From: Caryophanales bacterium UBA6331
Lineage (GTDB): Bacteria; Bacillota_I; Bacilli_A; RF39; UBA660
Reading direction: 5' to 3'
NCBI GenBank assembly: GCA_002438065.1
Contig: DJSP01000055.1
Coordinates: 1 to 7,069, forward strand
Length of the DNA stretch: 7,069 bases
The stretch's first letter is position 1. Each line of letters opens with the position of its first letter. A program made the translations under genes and the position numbers. Shown here one piece after another: positions 1 to 6,026 of the stretch. The notes beneath the pieces were generated by a model. That model had not been told where the DNA came from and made no database searches. It worked only from the letters and a program-made list of their open reading frames with translations.

Positions 1-491
1 AAAAATTCGCTCAAAGTTTTCCAATTCCAGTTGCTTATTTAAAACAGAAAAACGATGATGGTGGCGGATTATCTGCAGGAACTTCATTAACAAAGTTTGA
101 TGCTAAATATGGTAGAACATTAAAACGTATTCAATCTGCGTATATTTCAGGTATCATTGATTTAATAAATGTATATGCATATAAAAAAGGTTTATCTGAT
201 TATATGAATGCATTTACTATCAAAATGGTATCACCATCGGCTGTTGAAGATAATGAACGTGATGAAAAACTAAAAAATCATACTGATATGATTAGAGATA
301 TAATGCAAGTAGTAAACGATCAAAACGATGCTTATAAACCAGAAACAAAGAAAAAAATGATTGCTTATCTTGCTCAAACATTACTTCAAGATCAAGGTCT
401 TAGTGATATATTACAAGAAGATCTTAATGAAGAAGAAAATCAACCAAATTATTCAAGTGAAGAAAATAATGAAGAGGATGAATTAGTATAA
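1..491 (+). CDS. Portal protein (T4 gp20-like), C-terminal part; 5' end outside window
   Basis: The open frame runs in from the left edge (first full codon at position 3) and ends at TAA 489-491, leaving 162 residues. The portal is the dodecameric ring at the head vertex through which DNA is packaged and on which the T4-type prohead starts to assemble. The visible part fits the C-terminal third of myovirus portals: an IPVAYL segment followed by a Gly-rich loop, then KFDAKYGRTLKRIQSAYISG (the long helix that normally carries R-x-I/L-x-R-I-Q), then FTIKMVSPSAVEDNERDE, where these portals usually have a strand followed by P-S and a charged helix. The last 30 residues are very acidic. An internal ATG at 204 is not the start, because the same frame and the portal-like sequence continue upstream of it. 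The fragment uses somewhat more C/G-ending codons than the genes after it. Identification is by remembered family pattern, so portal is likely but not proven. Confidence 0.75.
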   Translation, partial: KFAQSFPIPVAYLKQKNDDGGGLSAGTSLTKFDAKYGRTLKRIQSAYISGIIDLINVYAYKKGLSDYMNAFTIKMVSPSAVEDNERDEKLKNHTDMIRDIMQVVNDQNDAYKPETKKKMIAYLAQTLLQDQGLSDILQEDLNEEENQPNYSSEENNEEDELV

Positions 492-949
492 TGAATTTAA
501 ACAAAAAAGAAATGCTTTTAACTTTAGAAGAAATAAAAAAAGAACAAAATATAAATATAGATAAATATAAAAATGATGTTTTATTACATGACATCCCATC
601 TGATGCTTTAAAATTTATTAATTTATATAAACCATTAGATGATTTAGGTGTATTTAATTTAATATATTCTAAACGTAGAAAAACACCATTATATAATAAC
701 TTTAAACGAGGAAACATTGATAATTATGAACAAGTTATTTGTTTAGGTAGTTTATTAACTCAAATGTTATGTTATATTAAAACAACTAAAGATGATGTAG
801 TTAAACATAGCAATATTATTGGAATAAAATCTATTATACATGCACTGGATAATTTTACAACAACTGGAGATTTTTTTGAAGTTAATATTGTATATAATAA
901 ATTTTCATTATTATTTAAAGATTTATTTAATAAGGACGGTGATAATTAA
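491..949 (+). CDS. Unknown 152-aa protein, coupled to portal gene
   Basis: I do not recognise this family. The ATG overlaps the portal stop codon (TAATG), and GAGGATG lies about ten bases upstream inside the portal gene, so translation is probably coupled. The protein has a Lys/Glu-rich N-terminal helix (LTLEEIKKEQ), a central basic stretch (SKRRKTPLYNNFKRG) and a more hydrophobic helical C-terminal half. There is no signal peptide or clear membrane segment. It has none of the Leu-Lys-Glu-Ser/Ala sites found in its neighbours. Its position just after the portal gene corresponds to the small prohead core genes 67/68 of T4, but I see no sequence support for homology. A portal-associated assembly or structural factor is the most I would infer. 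Overlapping start and stop on both sides (491 and 949) make the gene itself very likely real. Confidence 0.8.
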   Translation: MNLNKKEMLLTLEEIKKEQNINIDKYKNDVLLHDIPSDALKFINLYKPLDDLGVFNLIYSKRRKTPLYNNFKRGNIDNYEQVICLGSLLTQMLCYIKTTKDDVVKHSNIIGIKSIIHALDNFTTTGDFFEVNIVYNKFSLLFKDLFNKDGDN

Positions 950-1596
950 TGAGTATTAAAATTACTAAAATTAGTAATAATATAACAGAAAATTCTATAC
1001 CTAATATAAAAATAAGTAAAGTAGAATCTAACAAAGAAATTTTACATGACGAAGATTCAATTATTACACCACTATATGGAAAAATAAAAGTAGTTAAATC
1101 AATTAATCCTGAAGAATATACATATTTTGATACTATTAAAGGTTATGATCTATTTATAAATAATAATGCGGATAATACTGTAGCTATTAAAGAAGAATGT
1201 TTAAAAGAAGATGTTGATGATAATGATGATCCAATAACTACATTAATAACAAGTTTAGTTGAAAAATATAATTTAGATTTTAATATGGTTAATTGGTCAG
1301 ATGCAGATAATGCTATTATTATTAAATCTGATGATAGAAAAATATTAAACGACATTTATAATGATTATATTAATAATAAGGAATATGAACCTGAATTTGT
1401 TACAGAAGATGTGTTATTTTTAAATAAAATAGGTGATATTAAATTAGAAGATAATACTGATGATTTAATTGATAAATTAGATGATGGATCTGTTAAAGAT
1501 ATTGCATCTAAAACTGGAGTAAAATTATCAGGTAATGAAACAAAAGATCAATTAAAAGGTATTATAAAAGGTGCTATTGCAACTCAAAATAAATAA
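949..1596 (+). CDS. Putative prohead core protein with HeH/SAP-like C-terminus
   Basis: The start overlaps the previous stop (TAATG at 947-951), with SD-like AAGGACGGTGA just upstream. Three parts are visible in the 215 residues. Residues 1-94 are a low-complexity, strand-rich leader with an I-T-E|N site at residues 12-14 and L-K-E|D at 85-87, both of the L/I-x-E type. Residues 95-159 (helix with EKYNLDF, strand with NAIIIKSDD, helix RKILNDIYNDYI, strand) match the core domain of the 205-aa protein at 3745, whose equivalent reads DDYNLEV ... YVIVKGD ... LNNFIREVI. Residues 181-209 (VKDIASKTGVKLSGNETKDQ onward) follow the pattern of HeH/SAP-like short helix-extended-loop-helix motifs, which often bind nucleic acid. 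The protein is acidic overall. A prohead core or internal protein is inferred from context and the shared domain; the exact role is unknown. Confidence 0.8.
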   Translation: MSIKITKISNNITENSIPNIKISKVESNKEILHDEDSIITPLYGKIKVVKSINPEEYTYFDTIKGYDLFINNNADNTVAIKEECLKEDVDDNDDPITTLITSLVEKYNLDFNMVNWSDADNAIIIKSDDRKILNDIYNDYINNKEYEPEFVTEDVLFLNKIGDIKLEDNTDDLIDKLDDGSVKDIASKTGVKLSGNETKDQLKGIIKGAIATQNK

Positions 1597-1600
1597 TATA

Positions 1601-1611
1601 AAGGTCGGTGA
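1601..1611 (+). promoter_or_regulatory. Ribosome binding site that decides the start at 1620
   Basis: AAGGTCGGTGA lies upstream of two in-frame starts, GTG 1608 and ATG 1620. It is almost the same as AAGGACGGTGA before the gene at 949 (positions 932-942). The GGTGA part, which pairs with the 16S end, is 8 bases before ATG 1620 but would overlap GTG 1608. ATG 1620 is therefore preferred, and it puts the MKLELKE peptide at the exact N-terminus. Confidence 0.65.
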
Positions 1612-1619
1612 ATAATAAT

Positions 1620-1640
1620 ATGAAATTAGAATTAAAAGAA
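1620..1640 (+). repeat. Direct repeat, copy 1 (start codon plus MKLELKE coding)
   Basis: The 21 bases from the ATG encoding MKLELKE are identical to positions 2037-2057 in the same reading frame. The repeat begins at the ATG and ends with the Glu codon that would be the P1 residue of an L-x-E protease site. Confidence 0.9.
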
Positions 1641-3725
1641 TCTAATTCACCATTTTGGGTACTTGGATTAGATCATGGTAAAATTACAATGGGATCTTCT
1701 ACTAATAAACCATGTTATTATAAATCAGGTAAAAAATGGTATGAATTTGCAAAACAAGTTATCAATCAACCTGGAATTGATGAAGTGTATTTGATTACCG
1801 GTGTTGAATGGGATAATATGAAAGGATCTTGGTCAGGTAAAGAAGCAGGAGCTTATGTTCAAAATAAAGGTAAATTAATTTTATCTAAAAATGAAATTAC
1901 TTCTTATGAAGATAAATATGGACCTATAGAAATTAATGAAGGAGATTTTCCCAAAGGTATGTCAAAAGATCCATTACCTAAAAAAGGAGTAAAAACATAT
2001 ACTTCTTCAGCTACTACTTTGGAAGGAGATAAAAAAATGAAATTAGAATTAAAAGAAAATAATGAAGATACTTTTATATTTGAATCCAATATAGATTCTG
2101 AAGATATTGACAATGCAAAAGAATTATGGGATGATATTAATCTTGTAAGAAAAGAAGATGGAAAAGAATGTAAAGTAATTAAGTCTTCAAGAATTCCAGG
2201 GTTTCCTGAAGAATTTGAAGAAATGATACATGATATTGAATTTGAAGATGGCACAATTATCAATAATGTATTTGGTAGTTATTTAAAAATAAAAGATAAC
2301 TCTAAAAAGGTTGAAGAAGCATTAGATCCTAAACTTATTGTACAGGGTATTATGTTAGCAATTGATAATTGGGATGAGTTAGTTAAAGCAGTTACTAAAC
2401 TTAAAGAATTGTCTCAGCCAGTTTATGATAAAGCAATAACTATTTTACAATATTTAAAAGATAAAGGTACAGATATTAAATCTACTGCAAGTGAAATTGC
2501 TAATATAGTTACTACTTCTGAAGGTTTTGATATTAAAGATGATGAAGAAGTATTAGATAAAGGTGCTACTAAATTAGATAAAGGTGAAGGAAGTACTTTT
2601 GAAAATGCAGGTACTACTTGGAAAGTCCTTGCACAAAATGAAGATGATACATTAATAGTAGCTTTAGATTCAGAAGGTAATGAAAGAGATAAATTTGTTG
2701 TAGCTTGGGGATTACAATCTGATGGAAGTTGGAATCAAGGCCATTATTTCCAAAATAAAAAAGATGCTATGAAATATTATGAAAAAAGAGCTAAGAAAAC
2801 TGAATCTTTAAAAGAATCAAAAATTGTTGAACCTATTGGCAATCCACAAACTGCTGGTAGTTTCGTAAATATAGATATTGATTTAGATCATATGGAAGTA
2901 TCTGATTTTATTATTAGATTAACACAGGCCATTAGATCTGAACAAAATGCTATTTTAGAATACACTGCTTTAAGATCTGCTAATGGTATTACTAATGAAG
3001 AAAGAACTAATATTGATTCTATTATTGAAGAAGAAAAGAATCATATGGCTGCAATTACTACAATGCTATATAAACAAATTTTATCTAATCATACTGAAAA
3101 TATAGACAAGGCAAATGATGAATTTGTATTACCTAAATTTGGTGCAGATTTATTCGATGAAAAATCTAATTTAAAAGAATCTATTGAAACGTTATTAACT
3201 AAGGTTGAAGGTTCTATTAATAAAACATCAAGTAAATTATTAAAAGAAGAATATTTTTCATCCATTGATGAATTTATTAATGAATTAAAAACAGATACAA
3301 ATTATGATGAAATAGCATATCATATTAATCAATATCGTAAATTAGATAAAAAACAAGCAATGGAACTTATGGATTTATTATTCGAAATTGAAGATACTAA
3401 AAATCCTAAAGAATGTGTTCAAGATATTATAAATACAATTACAAAAACAGAAGATACTAAAATTACTGAGCAGAATGATAAATATAATGTTGAGATAGAT
3501 GTTGAGTACGATTCTGAAGTTGTAAATCAAATTTTTGATAATCTTGCTAGAGTAATTGGTGATTTTAATAAAAATAGTGATATTAAATTAACTGATTTAA
3601 ATCTTAAAGATGGTAAATTTTATTTCACAACTAATAAAGAAGTAGATGAAAAATTTGTAGGAGATATTTGTAAAAAATTATTTGATGAAGCTACAAATTA
3701 TGAATATCAAATTAATATTAAATAA
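1620..3725 (+). CDS. Large multidomain prohead cargo/core protein with half-ferritin domain; possible polyprotein
   Basis: The product is 701 aa from ATG 1620; an in-frame GTG at 1608 would add four residues. I do not recognise the whole protein. Segments: residues 1-7 MKLELKE; 8-139 a domain rich in Trp, Tyr and Gly; 140-146 the same MKLELKE again, with its own SD; 147-233 an alpha/beta region; 234-305 helices; 328-392 a small strand-rich domain ending W-x4-Y-F-x-N-K; 400-520 containing a helical hairpin (425-490) with E441, E447-Y448 and E472-x-x-H475, the metal-ligand pattern of half a ferritin or rubrerythrin bundle; 521-701 helices, then a predicted beta-alpha-beta-beta-alpha-beta domain. 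L-K-E|S occurs at residues 5-7, 397-399 and 518-520, and L-K-E|N at 144-146, which are plausible cuts for the downstream protease. An internal prohead protein, possibly processed into separate domains, is inferred. Whether the ferritin-like hairpin binds metal is untested. Confidence 0.85.
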   Translation: MKLELKESNSPFWVLGLDHGKITMGSSTNKPCYYKSGKKWYEFAKQVINQPGIDEVYLITGVEWDNMKGSWSGKEAGAYVQNKGKLILSKNEITSYEDKYGPIEINEGDFPKGMSKDPLPKKGVKTYTSSATTLEGDKKMKLELKENNEDTFIFESNIDSEDIDNAKELWDDINLVRKEDGKECKVIKSSRIPGFPEEFEEMIHDIEFEDGTIINNVFGSYLKIKDNSKKVEEALDPKLIVQGIMLAIDNWDELVKAVTKLKELSQPVYDKAITILQYLKDKGTDIKSTASEIANIVTTSEGFDIKDDEEVLDKGATKLDKGEGSTFENAGTTWKVLAQNEDDTLIVALDSEGNERDKFVVAWGLQSDGSWNQGHYFQNKKDAMKYYEKRAKKTESLKESKIVEPIGNPQTAGSFVNIDIDLDHMEVSDFIIRLTQAIRSEQNAILEYTALRSANGITNEERTNIDSIIEEEKNHMAAITTMLYKQILSNHTENIDKANDEFVLPKFGADLFDEKSNLKESIETLLTKVEGSINKTSSKLLKEEYFSSIDEFINELKTDTNYDEIAYHINQYRKLDKKQAMELMDLLFEIEDTKNPKECVQDIINTITKTEDTKITEQNDKYNVEIDVEYDSEVVNQIFDNLARVIGDFNKNSDIKLTDLNLKDGKFYFTTNKEVDEKFVGDICKKLFDEATNYEYQINIK
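2021..2039 (+). promoter_or_regulatory. Internal in-frame ribosome binding site and ATG inside the 701-aa gene
   Basis: GGAAGGAGAT (2021-2030) followed by seven A and ATG (2037-2039) is one of the strongest SD-plus-start arrangements in the window: AAGGAG is 8 bases from the ATG. It lies in frame inside the large gene. Initiation here would give a 562-aa product beginning MKLELKENN, alongside the full-length protein. The site may be active, or may be the remnant of a gene start left when two genes fused. Confidence 0.6.
2037..2057 (+). repeat. Direct repeat, copy 2 (internal ATG plus MKLELKE coding)
   Basis: Identical over 21 bases to 1620-1640 and in the same frame, 417 bases downstream. 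The flanking sequence differs on both sides, apart from A-rich bases before the ATG and an Asn codon shortly after it. Confidence 0.9.
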
Positions 3726-3734
3726 ATGAAAGGA
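3717..3734 (+). repeat. 18-base repeat before the 205-aa gene, copy 1
   Basis: ATTAAATAAATGAAAGGA covers the end of the 701-aa gene, its TAA and the SD of the next gene. It is identical to 5363-5380. The stop codon falls at different places within the two copies (3723-3725 versus 5365-5367), so the identity is at DNA level and not imposed by coding. Similarity continues through the start codons into the first codons of the paralogous genes. Confidence 0.85.
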
Positions 3735-3744
3735 AGTATATATT

Positions 3745-4362
3745 ATGATGAATTTATTTGAAAATTTATGTAATATGCAAGAAAGTGCTGAATCTGATGA
3801 TTCTAAAATTTTAACTATAAAAGTATCTGGTTTAGCTCCAATGTCAGAATTTGATGATGAAGAAGATGCTAAAGATTGGGCTAACTGGATTGAAGATGAT
3901 TATAATTTAGAAGTTTTAGAACAAGGAGATAATTCACCTGAAAATGGATATGTTATTGTTAAAGGTGATGAATATGATCTTAATAACTTTATAAGAGAAG
4001 TAATAGATAGTGAAAGCGACATTAATAGTACTTTTGTAAAAATACTTGAAAATTTAAAAGAAGCTGAATTAAGAGCTATGACAGGTCCTGATTCTTTTGC
4101 TTGGCAAGGTGTTAGTAAATTTCCTGATGGGTCAGCACCAATGATTAGTGAAGGTGAATATGGTACTATGGTTATTGGAGTTCCTGATGGTGAAGATACT
4201 ATTATGACATCTATTTATTATGGTGATAAAAATCAAAAATGGTGTTGGAAAACTTATAATAATAAAGAATCCGCTATTAAAGATGGTAAAATATTATCAA
4301 AATTATTAGATGATGAAATTGATGAAGATCAACTAGAAAGATTTGGATTTGAATTAATTTAA
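3745..4362 (+). CDS. 205-aa putative prohead core/internal protein, paralogue of the 184-aa gene
   Basis: It starts at the first of two tandem ATGs (3745 and 3748), with AAAGGA 10 bases upstream of the first. The N-terminus MMNLFENLCNMQES is nearly the same as MMNLFENLQKMSES of the 184-aa protein. Residues 20-103 form a predicted beta-alpha-beta-beta-alpha-beta domain (ILTIKVSG, an acidic helix, DDYNLEV, YVIVKGD, LNNFIREVI, TFVKIL) ending at L104-K105-E106|A107, at the same relative place as in the paralogue. Residues 107-205 are a different module with Trp/Tyr-rich strands, W166-x4-Y171-N-N-K, resembling a small segment of the 701-aa protein, and an acidic helical tail. No signal peptide or membrane segment. 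The family is unknown to me. An internal core protein with an N-terminal targeting/assembly domain and a C-terminal cargo module is inferred from the duplication and the L-K-E site. It ends just before a terminator. Confidence 0.85.
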   Translation: MMNLFENLCNMQESAESDDSKILTIKVSGLAPMSEFDDEEDAKDWANWIEDDYNLEVLEQGDNSPENGYVIVKGDEYDLNNFIREVIDSESDINSTFVKILENLKEAELRAMTGPDSFAWQGVSKFPDGSAPMISEGEYGTMVIGVPDGEDTIMTSIYYGDKNQKWCWKTYNNKESAIKDGKILSKLLDDEIDEDQLERFGFELI

Positions 4363-4384
4363 GTAAATAATAATTTATATTTTT

Positions 4385-4425
4385 TAAGACTCTAGATTAA
4401 AACGTCTAGAGTCTTATTTTGTTTT
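4385..4425 (+). terminator. Rho-independent terminator 1
   Basis: There is a perfect 12-bp stem, TAAGACTCTAGA (4385-4396) with TCTAGAGTCTTA (4405-4416), an 8-base loop TTAAAACG, and a T-rich tail TTTTGTTTT. The side upstream of the hairpin carries T and not A, so it acts on the + strand only. It closes the transcription unit ending with the 205-aa gene. It is nearly identical to the hairpin at 5967-6000. Confidence 0.88.
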
Positions 4426-4443
4426 AAAATAAAATTATATAAT
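4426..4443 (+). promoter_or_regulatory. Possible promoter element, spacer 1
   Basis: AAAATAAAATTATA (4426-4439) is repeated exactly at 6011-6024 in the second spacer. It runs into a perfect -10-like TATAAT at 4438-4443. No good -35 box lies at the usual distance. It sits right after a terminator and 27 bases before the nucleotidyltransferase start, where a promoter is needed. In such AT-rich DNA a TATAAT alone is weak evidence; conservation and placement are what support it. Confidence 0.4.
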
Positions 4444-4455
4444 AACTAATAAAGT

Positions 4456-4462
4456 GAGGTGA
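4456..4462 (+). promoter_or_regulatory. Ribosome binding site of the nucleotidyltransferase gene
   Basis: GAGGTGA pairs well with the 16S 3' end and is 8 bases from ATG 4471. It is one of the clearest SD sequences in the window and supports a host that relies on SD initiation. Confidence 0.75.
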
Positions 4463-4470
4463 ATTAAATA

Positions 4471-5367
4471 ATGATAGAATATCATAAAACTTTAAATCCA
4501 AAGTTATGGTTGGATAATAAATTAATTCCTGAAGTAAAGACAAAATTAATAGAAATATATCAAACATTTATAAATAAATTAAAAGAAAATGAAATTCCAA
4601 TTGATGTTATAGATGTATTATTATTAGGTTCTAATGCTTCATATAATTACACTGATAATTCAGATATAGATTTACATATTGTAACTGACTTTGAGGATTT
4701 AGGATTAAACAATACATTAGCTCAAGTATTTTATAATAATGAAAAATCTAAATTTAATGATGATTATGATATATTTATTAAAGGATTACCTGTAGAAGTT
4801 TATATTGAAGATATAAACGCTGGTACTAAAAGTAATGGTATTTATAGTCTTTTACAAGATAAATGGATTAAATTTCCAGAATATAATCCACCTAAAGAAG
4901 TAGATTATTCATTTTTATTAAATGTTTATCAAAATAAAGTAAATAATGCTTTACAAGGTACTTCTGAACAAATAAAATCTATAATTAATGAAATTAAAAT
5001 GTTACGTAAAATATCATTAATGAATGATGGAGAATATTCAAAAGGTAATTTAGTATTTAAAGAATTAAGAAATAATGGTTCTATTGATAATCTTTATAAT
5101 AAATTACATGAATTAACTTCAAAAGAATTATCTTTAGAAAAAATGAACAGTTTAAAAGAAATGGTATCTAAATCTCAATTTATAGAACCATATAGATTTA
5201 TATTTTCATCAAATATATTAAAAAATAATATGGATATAATGAAAAAATTAAATTTTAATGCTGAATTGTTATTAGATAATTCAAGTTCATACCAAATATG
5301 TGTTCCTGGGATAGCCGATTGGAAAAATTTATTGAAACAAAATATAAGTGATATTGAATTTAATTAA
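4471..5367 (+). CDS. Nucleotidyltransferase-fold protein (MNT/pol-beta type), phage family
   Basis: The 298-aa protein has the catalytic core of the minimal nucleotidyltransferase fold: G53-S54-N-A-S-Y-N-Y-T-D-N-S-D65-I-D67-L-H-I-V, the G-S plus D-x-D metal site, and a third carboxylate at E109 in VEVYIED. The N-terminal EYHKTLNPKLW and the ED-x(7)-GIYSLLQDKWIKFP stretch after the third carboxylate recall a nucleotidyltransferase family I remember from many tailed phages, whose substrate is not known to me. Residues from about 150 are helical. Such enzymes transfer a nucleotide to RNA, protein or a small molecule; which one cannot be read here. It has its own SD, lies behind a terminator and possible promoter, and is followed 22 bases on by the 184-aa gene. 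It has no Leu-Lys-Glu-Ser/Ala site near its start, unlike its neighbours, and no catalytic residue is missing. Function beyond the fold is unassigned. Confidence 0.85.
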   Translation: MIEYHKTLNPKLWLDNKLIPEVKTKLIEIYQTFINKLKENEIPIDVIDVLLLGSNASYNYTDNSDIDLHIVTDFEDLGLNNTLAQVFYNNEKSKFNDDYDIFIKGLPVEVYIEDINAGTKSNGIYSLLQDKWIKFPEYNPPKEVDYSFLLNVYQNKVNNALQGTSEQIKSIINEIKMLRKISLMNDGEYSKGNLVFKELRNNGSIDNLYNKLHELTSKELSLEKMNSLKEMVSKSQFIEPYRFIFSSNILKNNMDIMKKLNFNAELLLDNSSSYQICVPGIADWKNLLKQNISDIEFN

Positions 5368-5380
5368 ATAAATGAAAGGA
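5363..5380 (+). repeat. 18-base repeat before the 184-aa gene, copy 2
   Basis: Identical to 3717-3734, spanning the stop of the nucleotidyltransferase gene and the SD (AAAGGA 5375-5380) of the 184-aa gene. It marks the left border of the segment shared between the 205-aa and 184-aa genes. Confidence 0.85.
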
Positions 5381-5389
5381 TGATATTAA

Positions 5390-5944
5390 ATGATGAATTT
5401 GTTTGAAAATCTTCAAAAGATGTCAGAATCTAATGAAGATAAAATTATTAATGTAAAATTAATGGACGTCGAAGTATTAGGTGATAATGATGATTACGAT
5501 GCTTGGGATGAACATTTAAATGAATTAGCTAATGAATATAATATTACTATTGAAGCTAATGGAGAACGAAGCGTATTAATTTCAGGAACAAAAGAAAATA
5601 TTGAAGAATTTTTATATAGTGAATATTTTCTTGATTTTGATTCTAATCACGTTGTTGTTATTGATACTTTAAAAGAGGCTAAAGAAGATGAAAACGATGA
5701 TTACGTTGAATATGTTTTTAAAAAATTATATTCACAAGATCAAAATAATATGGATGAAGAAGAACTTAAATACTATTATGATGGTGTTGCTAATGGTGAA
5801 AACGATGATTTTATAGATAATGTCGTTGATGATTTAGTTAATGATTATGATTATGATTATGATTATGATTTTCTTGATGAATATAGAGAAGAAATCATTG
5901 ATAAATGTGCTGAAATGGCTCAAGAAAATGGATTTGGAGAATAA
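5390..5944 (+). CDS. 184-aa acidic putative prohead core/internal protein, paralogue of the 205-aa gene
   Basis: It starts at the first of two tandem ATGs (5390 and 5393), with AAAGGA 9 bases upstream. Residues 1-96 match the 205-aa protein: MMNLFENLQKMSES, then strand IINVKLMDV, an acidic helix, NEYNITI, SVLISGT, ENIEEFLYSEYF, HVVVIDT, ending at L94-K95-E96|A97. The rest (97-184) is unrelated to the paralogue and very acidic, with YYYDG, a DYDYDYDYD run from a hexanucleotide repeat, and a helical end. There are no membrane segments. Strong negative charge would suit a core protein lost or processed before DNA enters, or a DNA-mimic-like effector; neither is shown. It sits directly before a terminator, like its paralogue. 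The family is not known to me. Confidence 0.83.
   Translation: MMNLFENLQKMSESNEDKIINVKLMDVEVLGDNDDYDAWDEHLNELANEYNITIEANGERSVLISGTKENIEEFLYSEYFLDFDSNHVVVIDTLKEAKEDENDDYVEYVFKKLYSQDQNNMDEEELKYYYDGVANGENDDFIDNVVDDLVNDYDYDYDYDFLDEYREEIIDKCAEMAQENGFGE
5843..5870 (+). repeat. Hexanucleotide microsatellite (GATTAT)4 within the 184-aa gene
   Basis: Four perfect GATTAT units (5843-5866) plus GATT encode an Asp-Tyr repeat. The unit length is a multiple of three, so slippage would lengthen or shorten the Asp-Tyr run without a frameshift. Confidence 0.9.
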
Positions 5945-5966
5945 GTTTAAATATTTAATATTTATT

Positions 5967-6000
5967 AAGACTCTGGATTGAAATGTCTAGAGTCTTTTTT
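5967..6000 (+). terminator. Rho-independent terminator 2
   Basis: An 11-bp stem, AAGACTCTGGA (5967-5977) with TCTAGAGTCTT (5986-5996), contains one G-U pair (5975/5988), has an 8-base loop TTGAAATG, and runs directly into a T tract ending at 6000. The right arm is the same as in terminator 1. The left-arm change A to G keeps pairing through the wobble, so the hairpin has been maintained since duplication. Confidence 0.9.
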
Positions 6001-6026
6001 ACTTTTAATTAAAATAAAATTATAAT
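5998..6026 (+). promoter_or_regulatory. Possible promoter, spacer 2, before the protease gene
   Basis: TTTACT (5998-6003, four of six matches to TTGACA), 17 bases, then a perfect TATAAT (6021-6026). The 14-base block 6011-6024 is identical to spacer 1. It follows a terminator and precedes the protease gene by 27 bases. The -35 overlaps the terminator's T tract. Better supported than the copy in spacer 1, but chance remains possible in AT-rich DNA. Confidence 0.45.

Noticed and set aside
1608..1619. GTG start adding MNNN to the 701-aa protein
   Set aside because: GTG 1608 lies within the GGTGA that serves ATG 1620, and ATG 1620 opens with the same MKLELKE peptide as the internal start.
2031..2037. 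A7 run as a programmed frameshift site
   Set aside because: The frame stays open through it with sensible domains on both sides. The run is better explained as the A-rich spacer between SD and ATG.
424..2263. Three open frames on the minus strand (424-717, 1143-1355, 1904-2263)
   Set aside because: They lie opposite well-supported + strand genes, have low-complexity Ser/Ile/Leu/Phe-rich products typical of reversed AT-rich coding sequence, and have no convincing SD.
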